Below are positions 41,113 to 49,714 of a DNA stretch of 64,000 nucleotides, one piece after another. Source of the DNA: JBGTFE01 sp041747435 (GTDB lineage Bacteria; Acidobacteriota; Blastocatellia; Pyrinomonadales; Pyrinomonadaceae); NCBI GenBank assembly GCA_041747435.1, contig JBGTFE010000117.1:1-64000 (forward strand), given 5' to 3'. The position numbers and the translations under genes were made by a program. Positions within the stretch are counted from its first letter, which is position 1. Every line of letters starts with the position of its first letter. The notes below the pieces were generated by a model. The model made no database searches. It was not told where the DNA came from and was given only the letters and a program-made list of their open reading frames with translations.

Positions 41113-43299
41113 ATGACTGAAAACAATCTTTTAAGTCTAATAATTTTTGCACCGCTTGCCGGGGCGCTGATCAATTGGCTGATCGGAGGCAAGTTGAAGA
41201 GCGAGCTCTTTAGCGGCGTTGTTGCTTGCGGAACGATCGCCGTTTCAACCGTTGTCGCTTTTTACATCGCATTTTTTGCCGACGGCGGCGCTTTGCACGC
41301 CGAAAAACCGGTTCTCGATCATCTTTGGACGTGGATCCAGGTCGGCGGATTTCGCGCTGATTTTGGTCTCGGAATGGACCGCTTGAGCGGGATCTACGCC
41401 TGTTTTGTTACGTTTGTCGGCTTGCTGATCCATATTTTCGCCACCGGCTATATGGCGGGCGACAAAGGGTTTTATCGCTTTTTCGCTTATTTGAATTTGT
41501 TCATGTTCTCGATGCTGACCCTCGTTTTGGCGGATAATTTTCTGCTGATGTTCGTCGGTTGGGAAGGCGTCGGGCTTTGTTCTTACTTGCTCATCGGTTA
41601 TTACCTGAAAAAAGACGAAGCGCGAACGGCGGCGAAAAAAGCGTTTGTGATGAACCGCATAGGCGATTGGGGAGTGCTCGTCGCGATGTTTTTGATCTTT
41701 ACGCTCACCGGAACGCTTTCTTTTTACGACAAAACCGTCGACGGAACCGAAGTTCAAAGCGCGCTTAATATTTTCGCCGGAATGGCTCAGGAACCGTTCG
41801 GTTGGGGCGTTATTTTTGCCGGTGGAATTACGTCGGTCGCCGTGCTTCTTTTTATCGGTGCGACCGGAAAATCCGCGCAGATTCCTCTGTTTACATGGCT
41901 TCCCGACGCAATGGCTGGACCGACGCCGGTTTCGGCTTTGATTCACGCAGCGACGATGGTTACCGCCGGAGTTTATATGGTCGTGCGCTGTAACGCGATC
42001 TATCAAAACGCGCCGACGGCGATGTTTATCGTGGCGATCATTGGGGCGGCGACGGCAATTTTTGCCGCGACGATCGGCTTGGCGCAAAACGACATCAAAA
42101 AAGTTCTTGCATATTCGACCGTTTCGCAGCTCGGTTATATGTTCCTGGCGTGCGGCGTCGGCGCATTTGTCGCCGCGATCTTTCACGTTATGACGCATGC
42201 GTTTTTCAAGGCTCTGCTATTTCTCGGTTCCGGCTCGGTGATTCACGGACTGCATCACGAGCAGGATATGCGGCGCATGGGAAATCTGAAAAAGTATCTG
42301 CCGATCACGTTCGCGACGATGCTGACCGGTTGGCTTGCGATAGCGGGAATTCCGATCTTCGCCGGCTTTTTCTCAAAAGATGAGATTCTCTATAAAACTT
42401 TCGCCGCGCCGAATTTGCCAGGAAATTGGAATTACCTTTTATGGGGCGTCGGTGCAATAACTGCGCTTTTGACCGCTGTTTATATGACCCGGATGATGGT
42501 GATGACTTTCTGGGGCAAAGAGAGATTTCACGAACCATTGCCGGGTGACGTACACGTAGAAGATGACGAATCGCCGATTCTAGCGCACCACGACCACGAC
42601 GAAGCACACGAGCATGACGATCATGATGAAGACGAGCATCATACGCTTCCGCCGGATTTCAAGCCGCACGAATCGCCCTGGACGATGACTGTTCCGCTGA
42701 TCGCGCTGGCAATTCTTTCGACGATCGGCGGGCTTGTCGGCGTTCCATATGCGCTGAGCGGAGGCGCGATCCCGAATTATTTCGAACACACCCTTGAGCC
42801 GGTAATCGCAAAAGTTGCACATAAAAGTGATGGACATTCGAAAACTGAAACCGTAACTCACGCGCCCAATGCGGCGGACACTAAATCGACCGAAGCCGCG
42901 GGGCATTCGCCGGAAGAAGTTAGGCAGGAACGGCTTTTGGCAGCTTTGTCGGTCGTAATTGCGATTGTCGGCATCGGCATCGGCTGGATCGTCTTTAAGA
43001 AAAATCCGCTGGCAAAAATGCCGAAGATTCTCGAAGAAAAATGGCGGATCGATGAGCTTTACAATGGTTATATCGTCGACCCGATCACAAATCTTTCCCG
43101 TGAGGGTTTTTGGAAAGGCTTCGATCTCGGCGTGATCGACGGCATCGTCAACGGTATCGGACATTTTGTCGCCGCGATGGGCTCTATGGCGCGATCGGTT
43201 CAGGTCGGATTCGTTCGAAGTTACGCCGCGTTTATTCTTTTCGGCGCGTTGATCGTGATCGGCTATTTTATTTATTTCGGATTTATATTGATTGGCTGA
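41113..43299 (+). CDS. nuoL: NADH-quinone oxidoreductase subunit L
   Basis: NuoL is the distal antiporter-like proton-pumping subunit. It has 728 residues, over 100 more than the common 610-660. The core is intact: MFVGWEGVGLCSYLLIGYY, TGKSAQIPLFTWLPDAMAGP, VSALIHAATMVTAGVY. The extra length is in two hydrophilic insertions, one at residues 485-520 with eight His among many Asp and Glu, and one near 568-600. The Lys and Glu residues of the pumping sites are in place. It is followed by a hairpin array and nuoM. Confidence 0.96.
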   Translation: MTENNLLSLIIFAPLAGALINWLIGGKLKSELFSGVVACGTIAVSTVVAFYIAFFADGGALHAEKPVLDHLWTWIQVGGFRADFGLGMDRLSGIYACFVTFVGLLIHIFATGYMAGDKGFYRFFAYLNLFMFSMLTLVLADNFLLMFVGWEGVGLCSYLLIGYYLKKDEARTAAKKAFVMNRIGDWGVLVAMFLIFTLTGTLSFYDKTVDGTEVQSALNIFAGMAQEPFGWGVIFAGGITSVAVLLFIGATGKSAQIPLFTWLPDAMAGPTPVSALIHAATMVTAGVYMVVRCNAIYQNAPTAMFIVAIIGAATAIFAATIGLAQNDIKKVLAYSTVSQLGYMFLACGVGAFVAAIFHVMTHAFFKALLFLGSGSVIHGLHHEQDMRRMGNLKKYLPITFATMLTGWLAIAGIPIFAGFFSKDEILYKTFAAPNLPGNWNYLLWGVGAITALLTAVYMTRMMVMTFWGKERFHEPLPGDVHVEDDESPILAHHDHDEAHEHDDHDEDEHHTLPPDFKPHESPWTMTVPLIALAILSTIGGLVGVPYALSGGAIPNYFEHTLEPVIAKVAHKSDGHSKTETVTHAPNAADTKSTEAAGHSPEEVRQERLLAALSVVIAIVGIGIGWIVFKKNPLAKMPKILEEKWRIDELYNGYIVDPITNLSREGFWKGFDLGVIDGIVNGIGHFVAAMGSMARSVQVGFVRSYAAFILFGALIVIGYFIYFGFILIG

Positions 43300-43308
43300 A
43301 ATCGTAAC

Positions 43309-43393
43309 GCCGCCATCTTGGCGGCAGTCATGTTGGCATCTTGCCAACGCTCTGACGGCAAGATGCCGTCAGGACAGCCAGCAGGATGCTGGC
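43309..43393. repeat. Array of four perfect hairpins between nuoL and nuoM
   Basis: Four consecutive stem-loops are seen: GCCGCC/GGCGGC (43309-43325), GTTGGCA/TGCCAAC (43332-43348), CTGACGGCA/TGCCGTCAG (43352-43372) and GCCAGCA/TGCTGGC (43377-43393), with loops of 3-5 nt. Stem sequences differ, but each centre carries an ATCTTG- or GGATG-like core. It resembles REP-type repeats. Confidence 0.85.
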
Positions 43394-43407
43394 GCTACAC
43401 AAATTAA

Positions 43408-44970
43408 ATGGATTTTATTACCGAAAATCTTATAACGATACTCATTTTGCTTCCGGTCGTCGGCGCGCTTGCCGTGCTCGGACACCAGATGTTTTGGAAG
43501 CAGGAAGCGAGCTTGAAATGGATCACACTCGGCTTTACGCTCGTTAATTTTCTGCTGTCGCTTTTCCTTATTTTTGATAAAGGCGCGGCTTCAACGAGCG
43601 GTTTCTTTTTCGAGAAAAACGTGCCGTGGATAAAAGCGATAAACACAAATTATCACGTCGGCGTTGACGGTTTGAGTCTTTGGCTGGTGATATTGACGAC
43701 GTTTATTATGCCGATCGCGGTTCTTTCGGCGTGGAACTCAATAGAAAAACGCGTCACCGCATTTTTTATTTTTATGTTGCTGCTCGAAAGCGCAATGATC
43801 GGCGTTTTCGTCTCTTTGGATCTGCTCGTTTTCTATCTTTTCTTTGAAGCTTCGCTTGTTCCGATGTTTTTTCTTATCGGCATTTGGGGCGGCGAAAATC
43901 GAATCTATTCTGCGGTCAAGTTTTTTATTTACACCGCGCTCGGAAGCTTGCTAATGCTGGTCGCTATCATCGCGCTTTATTATTTGCATTCGGACGCGAC
44001 CGGGATCGGAACTTTCGATTTTGTAACGATACTTAATTCTTTAAAAACCGGAAATCTTGTTTTTGCGACGCAAACGGGCGCGCTTCTTTTCTTTGCATTC
44101 GCACTTGCGTTTGCGATAAAGGTTCCGCTTTTTCCATTTCATACATGGCTGCCTGACGCGCATACAGACGCGCCGACCGCCGGTTCGGTCATCCTCGCCG
44201 CCGTGCTTTTGAAAATGGGAACGTATGGTTTATTGCGTTTTAATTTTATGCTTTTTCCGGAAGCATCACGCGAATACGCGTGGATCTTTATAATCTTGGG
44301 CGTCGTCGGCATCATTTACGGCGCGCTTGTGGCGATGGTGCAGCCGGACGTAAAACGTCTTGTCGCGTATTCGTCCGTGTCGCATATGGGTTTTGTGATC
44401 TTGGGAATGTTTTCGTTCACCGAACTCGGAATGCAGGGCGCAGTTTATCAAATGCTAAATCACGGCGTTTCGACCGGGGCTTTGTTTTTGCTCGTCGGAT
44501 TTATTTACGAAAGACGTCACACGCGCCAGATCAAGGATTTCGGCGGGCTTTCGAACGTGATGCCGATCTACGCGACAATTTTTATAATTACAGCGATGTC
44601 TTCGATAGGTCTGCCGCTTTTGAACGGCTTCGTCGGTGAATTTTTGATCATGGTGGGAATGTGGACTTCATCCGCCGTCGCATATCCGTGGATCACGACG
44701 ATGCTCGCCGGAACCGGCGTCATCTTCGCCGCCGTCTATTTGCTCTGGATGATCCAGCGGGTTTTCTTTGGCAAGATCACAAATGCGAACAACCGTAATT
44801 TGCTTGATCTGAATTGGCGCGAGATCGGCTTGATGGTTCCGCTTTTGGCGTTGATGGTTTATATGGGCGTGCATCCGAGACCGTTTTTGGATCGTTCCAA
44901 AGAATCGGTGGTTGCGATACAGGAAAGAGTTTTGCATCAGGCGGGCGGGACTATTGCGGAAAACAAATGA
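43408..44970 (+). CDS. nuoM: NADH-quinone oxidoreductase subunit M
   Basis: NuoM is the second antiporter-like pumping subunit, with 520 residues and about 14 helices. Core motifs are FYLFFEASLVPMFFLIGIWG (residues about 140-159, with the key Glu), PLFPFHTWLPDAHTDAPTAG and VSHMGFVILG. It ends at an ATGATGA overlap with the start of the DUF1684 gene. Confidence 0.97.
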   Translation: MDFITENLITILILLPVVGALAVLGHQMFWKQEASLKWITLGFTLVNFLLSLFLIFDKGAASTSGFFFEKNVPWIKAINTNYHVGVDGLSLWLVILTTFIMPIAVLSAWNSIEKRVTAFFIFMLLLESAMIGVFVSLDLLVFYLFFEASLVPMFFLIGIWGGENRIYSAVKFFIYTALGSLLMLVAIIALYYLHSDATGIGTFDFVTILNSLKTGNLVFATQTGALLFFAFALAFAIKVPLFPFHTWLPDAHTDAPTAGSVILAAVLLKMGTYGLLRFNFMLFPEASREYAWIFIILGVVGIIYGALVAMVQPDVKRLVAYSSVSHMGFVILGMFSFTELGMQGAVYQMLNHGVSTGALFLLVGFIYERRHTRQIKDFGGLSNVMPIYATIFIITAMSSIGLPLLNGFVGEFLIMVGMWTSSAVAYPWITTMLAGTGVIFAAVYLLWMIQRVFFGKITNANNRNLLDLNWREIGLMVPLLALMVYMGVHPRPFLDRSKESVVAIQERVLHQAGGTIAENK

Positions 44971-45614
44971 TGAAGAAATTGCTCATTACAATTTTGTTTT
45001 TACTTTCATTTGCGTTTGTAACAGTAGCGCAGACTTTTTACGGCACGACAGACTTAGGAGTTTTCCGCGAAGGTCGCGATAAGGAATTTCGGAACAAACA
45101 GGTATCACCCTTGAAAGAAGAGGATTTTTTAACGTTTAAGGGTTTGAATTATTTTCCAGAGGACAAAAAATTTCGAGTGGTCGCCAGTTTCAGGCGAACC
45201 TCGGACGAACGAGTTTTTCAGATGCCGACATCTTCGGGAAGATCCCAAAAGTTTGTCAAATTTGGCGTTTTGAGTTTTGAATTGGAGGGCACACAACAAA
45301 GTTTGAGCGTTTACCAGTCGGACGCCGAAGTTCTGAAACAATTTCCGGAGTACGCGGACCTCTTATTTGTTCCGTTCAAGGATTTGACCAGCGGCAAGAA
45401 AACCTATGGCGTCGGTAGATATATTGATATAAAAATGCCCGCAGGAAGCGAAGTAATTCTTGATTTTAATCTGGCTTACAATCCAAATTGCGCATATGGA
45501 AGCGACAAATATAGTTGCCCGATTCCGCCGAAAGAAAACATTTTGCAGGTGGAAATCAAAGCCGGAGAACAGACATTCGATTATTTCGGCAAAACAAAAA
45601 CTGAAATAAAATGA
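44967..45614 (+). CDS. Exported DUF1684 family protein between nuoM and nuoN
   Basis: This 215-residue protein has a signal peptide of about 21 residues (ending VTVAQ). The mature part fits DUF1684: GRDKEFRNKQVSPLKEEDF, FKGLNYFPEDKKFRVVASF, YGVGRYIDIKMPAG, LDFNLAYNPNCAYG and CPIPPKENILQVEIKAGE. The family is of unknown function. The ATG overlaps the nuoM stop codon (ATGA), and its own stop codon overlaps the nuoN start by 4 bp. It is therefore fully embedded and translationally coupled. Confidence 0.88.
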   Translation: MMKKLLITILFLLSFAFVTVAQTFYGTTDLGVFREGRDKEFRNKQVSPLKEEDFLTFKGLNYFPEDKKFRVVASFRRTSDERVFQMPTSSGRSQKFVKFGVLSFELEGTQQSLSVYQSDAEVLKQFPEYADLLFVPFKDLTSGKKTYGVGRYIDIKMPAGSEVILDFNLAYNPNCAYGSDKYSCPIPPKENILQVEIKAGEQTFDYFGKTKTEIK

Positions 45615-47149
45615 ACTTATTTTTAGAAACATTGGCTAACCCAAACGTAAATATTTCGGCGGTTTTGCCGGAGACAATTGTCGCCGCCGCCGGAGTTTTG
45701 GTGATGCTTTACGACAGCTTTGCGCCGAAACAGCGTTTTGTCACGGGCGCGATCTCGATCCTTGGTTTGGCGATCGCCGCGGTTTTTCTTTTCTTTTTAT
45801 GGGACGTTTCGATTTCCGCATCCGCCTGGAACGGGATGATCTCAAACGACAATCTGCGACTGAGTTTTTCGTTTGTCGCCTTATTTGTTTCAGCAATTAC
45901 GATCTTGATCTCTTCGGTTTGGACGGATCGCGAAACAATTCCTGTCGGTGAATATCACGCGCTATTGATGTTTGCAACGGTGGGAATGATGTTCATGGCT
46001 TCGGGAAACGATCTGGTGATAATGTTTCTCGGACTCGAAACGCTTTCGATCGCGACTTACGTAATGGCTGGATTGCGAAAATCCGACCTAAAATCGAACG
46101 AATCGGCGATGAAATATTTTATTTTGGGTTCGTTCGCATCTGCGTTTTTACTTTATGGAATGGCGTTGATCTACGGCGCGACAGGCTCGACAAATATCAC
46201 GGAAATTGCGGCGAAAGTTGCGAATCCGAACTTCCCTGCGCTTCTCTTGGTCGGAGCTGCGATGATGATTATCGGTTTCGGTTTTAAGGCGGCGGTCGTG
46301 CCGTTTCACGTTTGGACGCCGGACGTTTACGAAGGCGCGCCTTCGCCCGTCACGGCTTTTATGATGGCTGGACCAAAAACCGCCGCGTTCGCGTCGTTCG
46401 TACGCGTTTTTGTGCTCGGTTTTCCTCTAGTTGCAGGCGCGCAGGCTTCGGGTCTTTTGCACGAATCATGGATCACGGCGCTCGCGGTGATGGCGATTTT
46501 GACGATGACGATCGGAAACATCGCAGCGATCGTGCAGAATAATGTCAAGCGCATGCTGGCTTATTCTTCGATCGCTCACGCGGGCTACGCGCTGGTCGGA
46601 TTTATCGGCGCGGGAGTCGCTGCAACGGCGGCAAAACGCGACGAAGCGGTCGCGTCCGTCGCATTTTATATGCTGACATACGCCGTGACAAATCTCGGTG
46701 CGATGGCGATCGTGACGCTCCTCGCGCAAAAAAACGACCGCCGCTGCGAGTTTGAAGATTACAACGGCATCGGTTTCAAATCGCCGGTTTTAGCGTTTTC
46801 GCTGTCGTTGTTTATGCTTTCGCTTCTTGGGCTTCCGCTGACCGCGGGTTTTATGGGCAAAGTCATGGTTTTTCGCCCGGCGCTTGAAGCCGGAAACGTT
46901 TTACTTGTTACTCTGGTTGTGGTCGCGGTCGTAAATACGGCAATTTCGGCTTATTATTATCTGCGTCTGATCGTTGTGATGTTTTTCCGTGAAAGAACGA
47001 CCGACTGGACGGCGCCGAGAATCCCAAATGCGCTTACCGCGGTTTTGATAATAACGATCCTTGGCGTGTTTTATTTCGGGATCTTCGGCGGCAGCGTTAT
47101 CGAAAGATTTTCTCAATCGCCAAAAGCCGTGATAAAAGCGGAAAAATGA
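45611..47149 (+). CDS. nuoN: NADH-quinone oxidoreductase subunit N
   Basis: NuoN is the third antiporter-like subunit and ends the operon. It has 512 residues and about 14 helices. Core motifs are MFLGLETLSIATYVMAGLRK, FGFKAAVVPFHVWTPDVYEG and AYSSIAHAGYALVGF. It begins in a 4-bp overlap with the DUF1684 gene. A GxxExxY cassette begins 13 bp after its stop codon. Confidence 0.97.
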   Translation: MNLFLETLANPNVNISAVLPETIVAAAGVLVMLYDSFAPKQRFVTGAISILGLAIAAVFLFFLWDVSISASAWNGMISNDNLRLSFSFVALFVSAITILISSVWTDRETIPVGEYHALLMFATVGMMFMASGNDLVIMFLGLETLSIATYVMAGLRKSDLKSNESAMKYFILGSFASAFLLYGMALIYGATGSTNITEIAAKVANPNFPALLLVGAAMMIIGFGFKAAVVPFHVWTPDVYEGAPSPVTAFMMAGPKTAAFASFVRVFVLGFPLVAGAQASGLLHESWITALAVMAILTMTIGNIAAIVQNNVKRMLAYSSIAHAGYALVGFIGAGVAATAAKRDEAVASVAFYMLTYAVTNLGAMAIVTLLAQKNDRRCEFEDYNGIGFKSPVLAFSLSLFMLSLLGLPLTAGFMGKVMVFRPALEAGNVLLVTLVVVAVVNTAISAYYYLRLIVVMFFRERTTDWTAPRIPNALTAVLIITILGVFYFGIFGGSVIERFSQSPKAVIKAEK

Positions 47150-47161
47150 AGAAAGAATAGT

Positions 47162-47710
47162 ACACTGATTTATTAAGATTTATTAGGATAACTTTAGGTA
47201 AAATCTAATAAAACCATTGATCAATTTTCTGCAAAATAATGAATTCCAATTATCTCCATTCCGACATAACCGGCTTAATCATCAAAGCATATTTCAACGT
47301 TAACTCACTTGGCTATGGGTTTCTCGAAAAGGTTTATGAAAACGCAATGGCGATTGAATTGAAAAAAATCGGCTTGGTATGCGAACAACAAAAACCAATT
47401 GAAGTATTTTACGAGAATCAGATAATAGGGGCATATTTTGCTGATTTAATTGTTAATGGTTTGATTATCGTTGAACTAAAAGCAGCCGAAACGCTTTGCC
47501 AAGCACACGAAGCACAACTCGTTAATTATCTTCGAGCCAGCAACATAGAAGTTGGTGTGTTGCTGAATTTCGGGAAAAAACCGCAACCTAAAAAGCGTGT
47601 CTTAACAGCCGAATATAAAACGAACGAACGAGGTAAAATTAATTTTGAGCGAATTATTCAATTGATAAATTGATCATAATCTATCTTAATAAATCTTAAA
47701 TAATCAGTGT
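47162..47710. mobile_element. GxxExxY nuclease cassette bounded by inverted tandem-word repeats (ACTGATT type)
   Basis: The left end (47162-47192) begins ACACTGATTTATTAAGATTT. The right end (47677-47710) is its inverted near-match, ending AAATAATCAGTGT. The words are TTATTAAGA and relatives, unlike those of copy 1. The GxxExxY gene lies between the ends. The cassette is 549 bp and sits directly after the nuo operon. Confidence 0.72.
47239..47673 (+). CDS. GxxExxY protein (PD-(D/E)XK nuclease-like), copy 2
   Basis: This 144-residue protein is a second GxxExxY member with GFLEKVY near residue 30 and the nuclease core AYFADLIVNGLIIVELKAAE, then HEAQLVNYLRASNIEVGVLLNFG. It shares the fold landmarks with copy 1 at 24511-24915 but differs at most other positions. 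The gene is AT-rich compared with nuoN upstream. It lies inside an inverted-repeat cassette. Confidence 0.92.
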   Translation: MNSNYLHSDITGLIIKAYFNVNSLGYGFLEKVYENAMAIELKKIGLVCEQQKPIEVFYENQIIGAYFADLIVNGLIIVELKAAETLCQAHEAQLVNYLRASNIEVGVLLNFGKKPQPKKRVLTAEYKTNERGKINFERIIQLIN

Positions 47711-47723
47711 CCAATTCTCTGAA

Positions 47724-48203
47724 ATGAAGAATTTCGCTTCCGAAATAAAGGAAAAACTCGCGGACGAATGGCTTCCTTCGATCTACGAAAACAAAGTGCG
47801 AACGCAGCGCACCCGAGCTTATAAACAGTTGATTCCGCAGCGTGAAAATCGCGCGATAATTCAACATACGCTGCTCGGAATCGAATTAAAAGTGGGCGCA
47901 CGGCGTTTCGCATGTCCGGATCTGTCGACCGCCAGATATTTACAGGTTTTTGCGCGTCTCGGCTGTCGCGAAGTCGCTGTGCCGTATGATATTACGAAGA
48001 TCGCGACTTTGGCAGATGAACTCGATTCTTCATGGCATAAAGCTCTTCTTCTTTGGAAAGTATCGACGAAGAACAGGTCACCGCAGGTAAAAGGAAAACT
48101 TCGCGCAAATTTGATAAAAACAATAAGAAATGAGATAAATGAAATCGGCGCCGGCGCGCTGATGCCCGAATTCAAACAAAGCACAAAACAACGAAAAAAT
48201 TAG
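47724..48203 (+). CDS. Hypothetical basic protein
   Basis: This 159-residue protein is not recognised. It is basic, with a conserved-looking core LKVGARRFACPDLSTARYLQ, FARLGCREVAVPYDITK and a Lys/Arg-rich C-terminus (KSTKQRKN-like tail). There is no signal peptide. The mix of a Cys-containing core and a basic tail could fit nucleic-acid binding, but that is a guess. It starts 14 bp after the GxxExxY cassette. Confidence 0.68.
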   Translation: MKNFASEIKEKLADEWLPSIYENKVRTQRTRAYKQLIPQRENRAIIQHTLLGIELKVGARRFACPDLSTARYLQVFARLGCREVAVPYDITKIATLADELDSSWHKALLLWKVSTKNRSPQVKGKLRANLIKTIRNEINEIGAGALMPEFKQSTKQRKN

Positions 48204-48225
48204 AATTTGAATCTTAAAAATTCGG

Positions 48226-48259
48226 CGGAAACCCCGCGTATGGCACGTTACGGTTTCCG
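48226..48259. repeat. Inverted repeat CGGAAACC / GGTTTCCG
   Basis: Two perfect 8-bp arms with an 18-nt loop lie 18 bp before the start of the amidotransferase-like gene. It may be a leader hairpin or a weak terminator of the previous gene (no T-run follows). Confidence 0.4.
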
Positions 48260-48277
48260 AAAATGTTAAAATAAGCA

Positions 48278-49198
48278 ATGTCTATGTTTGACGCAAAACC
48301 ACGAAAATTTGATGAAGAGCCGCTTCCGTTTCCGTTCAATAATCGTGCTTTTTGCCGTTATGAACCGATAGAAAAGACCATCTCGCACGCCCGGGTTTTG
48401 ATCGTCAACGATCTTTTGCGCTACGAATCCGATCTTTCCGATTTGGCGCTCGCGGAATGGAACGGCACCACCGAAACGCGCCTCAGGTTCGAAAACAAGG
48501 TTTCGCGGATGGCTTGCAATAATATTGCCCAAAATGTTCAGCGTCTGGTAAAAACTCCGAAAACCTTAACCGTTCATTTGTCCGAAATTCCCGAAGCTGC
48601 CGAAGCTTTCAAGCCGGACGCGATCGTGATGAGCGGAACTTTCACGGATTTTGATTATTACAACGCTGAACACATCGAAAAAGCCTCGCGATTTCTAAAA
48701 ACAACAAAGATCCCGATCTTGGCGATCTGCGGCGCTCATCAGCTTGTCGGAATGGTTTTCGGCGCACCTTTAAAAACGCTGGATAACCTAGCGCCCGAAG
48801 AAAAACGCGAAGGTCGCGTTATCGAATATCAGTATCGCTTTATAAAAATTACAGACAAATCCGACCCGATCTTTGAAGGAAACGACGACGAAACTTCGGG
48901 AATTTGGCAGGATTACACAACCGAAGACGATATTTTGCGCGTTTGGCAGAATCACGGTCTAAAAGTCGAAGGCGTTCCGAAAGGGTTTAAATTACTCGCC
49001 ACTTCTTACTTGTGTAAAAATCAAATGATGGTGAAACATTCCGAAGGACAGATGATCTACGCCGTCCAATTTCACCTCGAAAAATCATTCGAAGACTGGT
49101 CGAAAAACCCGACGCGATGGGAACATCCGAACGAATCGCGCGACGGAAGAATTTTGTTCGAGAATTTCCTAAAGCTCGCCGTGAAGCACCCAAAATAA
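48278..49198 (+). CDS. Class I glutamine amidotransferase-like protein
   Basis: This 306-residue protein has a GATase1 fold in its C-terminal two thirds. The nucleophile Cys is in LAICGAHQLVG, and the His and Glu of the triad are in YAVQFHLEKSFEDW. The N-terminal 100 residues are unassigned (RYEPIEKTISHARVLIVND, and a coiled segment). It has no fused synthetase domain, so it may remove glutamate or act on gamma-glutamyl compounds. The substrate is unknown. Confidence 0.85.
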   Translation: MSMFDAKPRKFDEEPLPFPFNNRAFCRYEPIEKTISHARVLIVNDLLRYESDLSDLALAEWNGTTETRLRFENKVSRMACNNIAQNVQRLVKTPKTLTVHLSEIPEAAEAFKPDAIVMSGTFTDFDYYNAEHIEKASRFLKTTKIPILAICGAHQLVGMVFGAPLKTLDNLAPEEKREGRVIEYQYRFIKITDKSDPIFEGNDDETSGIWQDYTTEDDILRVWQNHGLKVEGVPKGFKLLATSYLCKNQMMVKHSEGQMIYAVQFHLEKSFEDWSKNPTRWEHPNESRDGRILFENFLKLAVKHPK

Positions 49199-49202
49199 CG
49201 CT

Positions 49203-49643
49203 TCAAAAAATCAAATACTCAGCCACAATCGATACACCGAGCGAAAAAAACACGATCAAAAACGAACTCAGAAAAGAAAAAGTCCAAGCAGATTTTCGCG
49301 TCTGAATCTTAAGGATTTTTAGAAAAAGGCGTTTGCAAAGCGCAAGAAATAGAGGGCAAAACAAGATCCCGCTGAGAATCGCAGCGATCATGCCGGCATC
49401 TGCGAGAGGAATTACGCTGAGCGAATCGTCCCAAGCCAATGCTAAGATCACACCGAAAACGACAAACATCACAGGAAAGCCGGCAAAAAAGCCGATAGCA
49501 TTTGTCGCGACGGCAAATGCGAAGCCTTTTCCGAAATTTGTCCAGCCTTTTTTATTAAGCCAAATCGCCTCAACCAGAGTTAGTGCAGCGGCGAGAAACA
49601 GAAATACGAAAAAAACGAGCCATTCCTTTGTTTGACCTGACAT
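49203..49643 (-). CDS. Hypothetical four-helix membrane protein
   Basis: This 146-residue integral membrane protein has hydrophobic segments near residues 8-27, 37-62, 70-95 and 118-140, with a DDSLSVIPLADAG loop. I do not recognise the family. The ATG at 49643 is preferred over one 6 codons upstream because a purine-rich AGGGGGC lies just before it. It reads away from the amidotransferase gene, with 4 bp between the two stop codons. Confidence 0.7.
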   Translation of the reverse strand: MSGQTKEWLVFFVFLFLAAALTLVEAIWLNKKGWTNFGKGFAFAVATNAIGFFAGFPVMFVVFGVILALAWDDSLSVIPLADAGMIAAILSGILFCPLFLALCKRLFLKILKIQTRKSAWTFSFLSSFLIVFFSLGVSIVAEYLIF

Positions 49644-49714
49644 CTTGCCCCCTGGGCGCAATTTTACTACATAAAAGCGCGCGGCACGACTATATAAGGA
49701 ATGCGCAACCGGAT

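Noticed and set aside
41245..42198. Long minus-strand open frame (317 codons) opposite nuoL
   Set aside because: Arg/His/Lys-rich shadow of the nuoL reading frame. No domain and no Shine-Dalgarno sequence.
48239..48256. TGGCACG followed by a GG-rich stretch, possible sigma-54 site
   Set aside because: The -12 GC/TTGC element is absent. The sequence is part of an inverted repeat.
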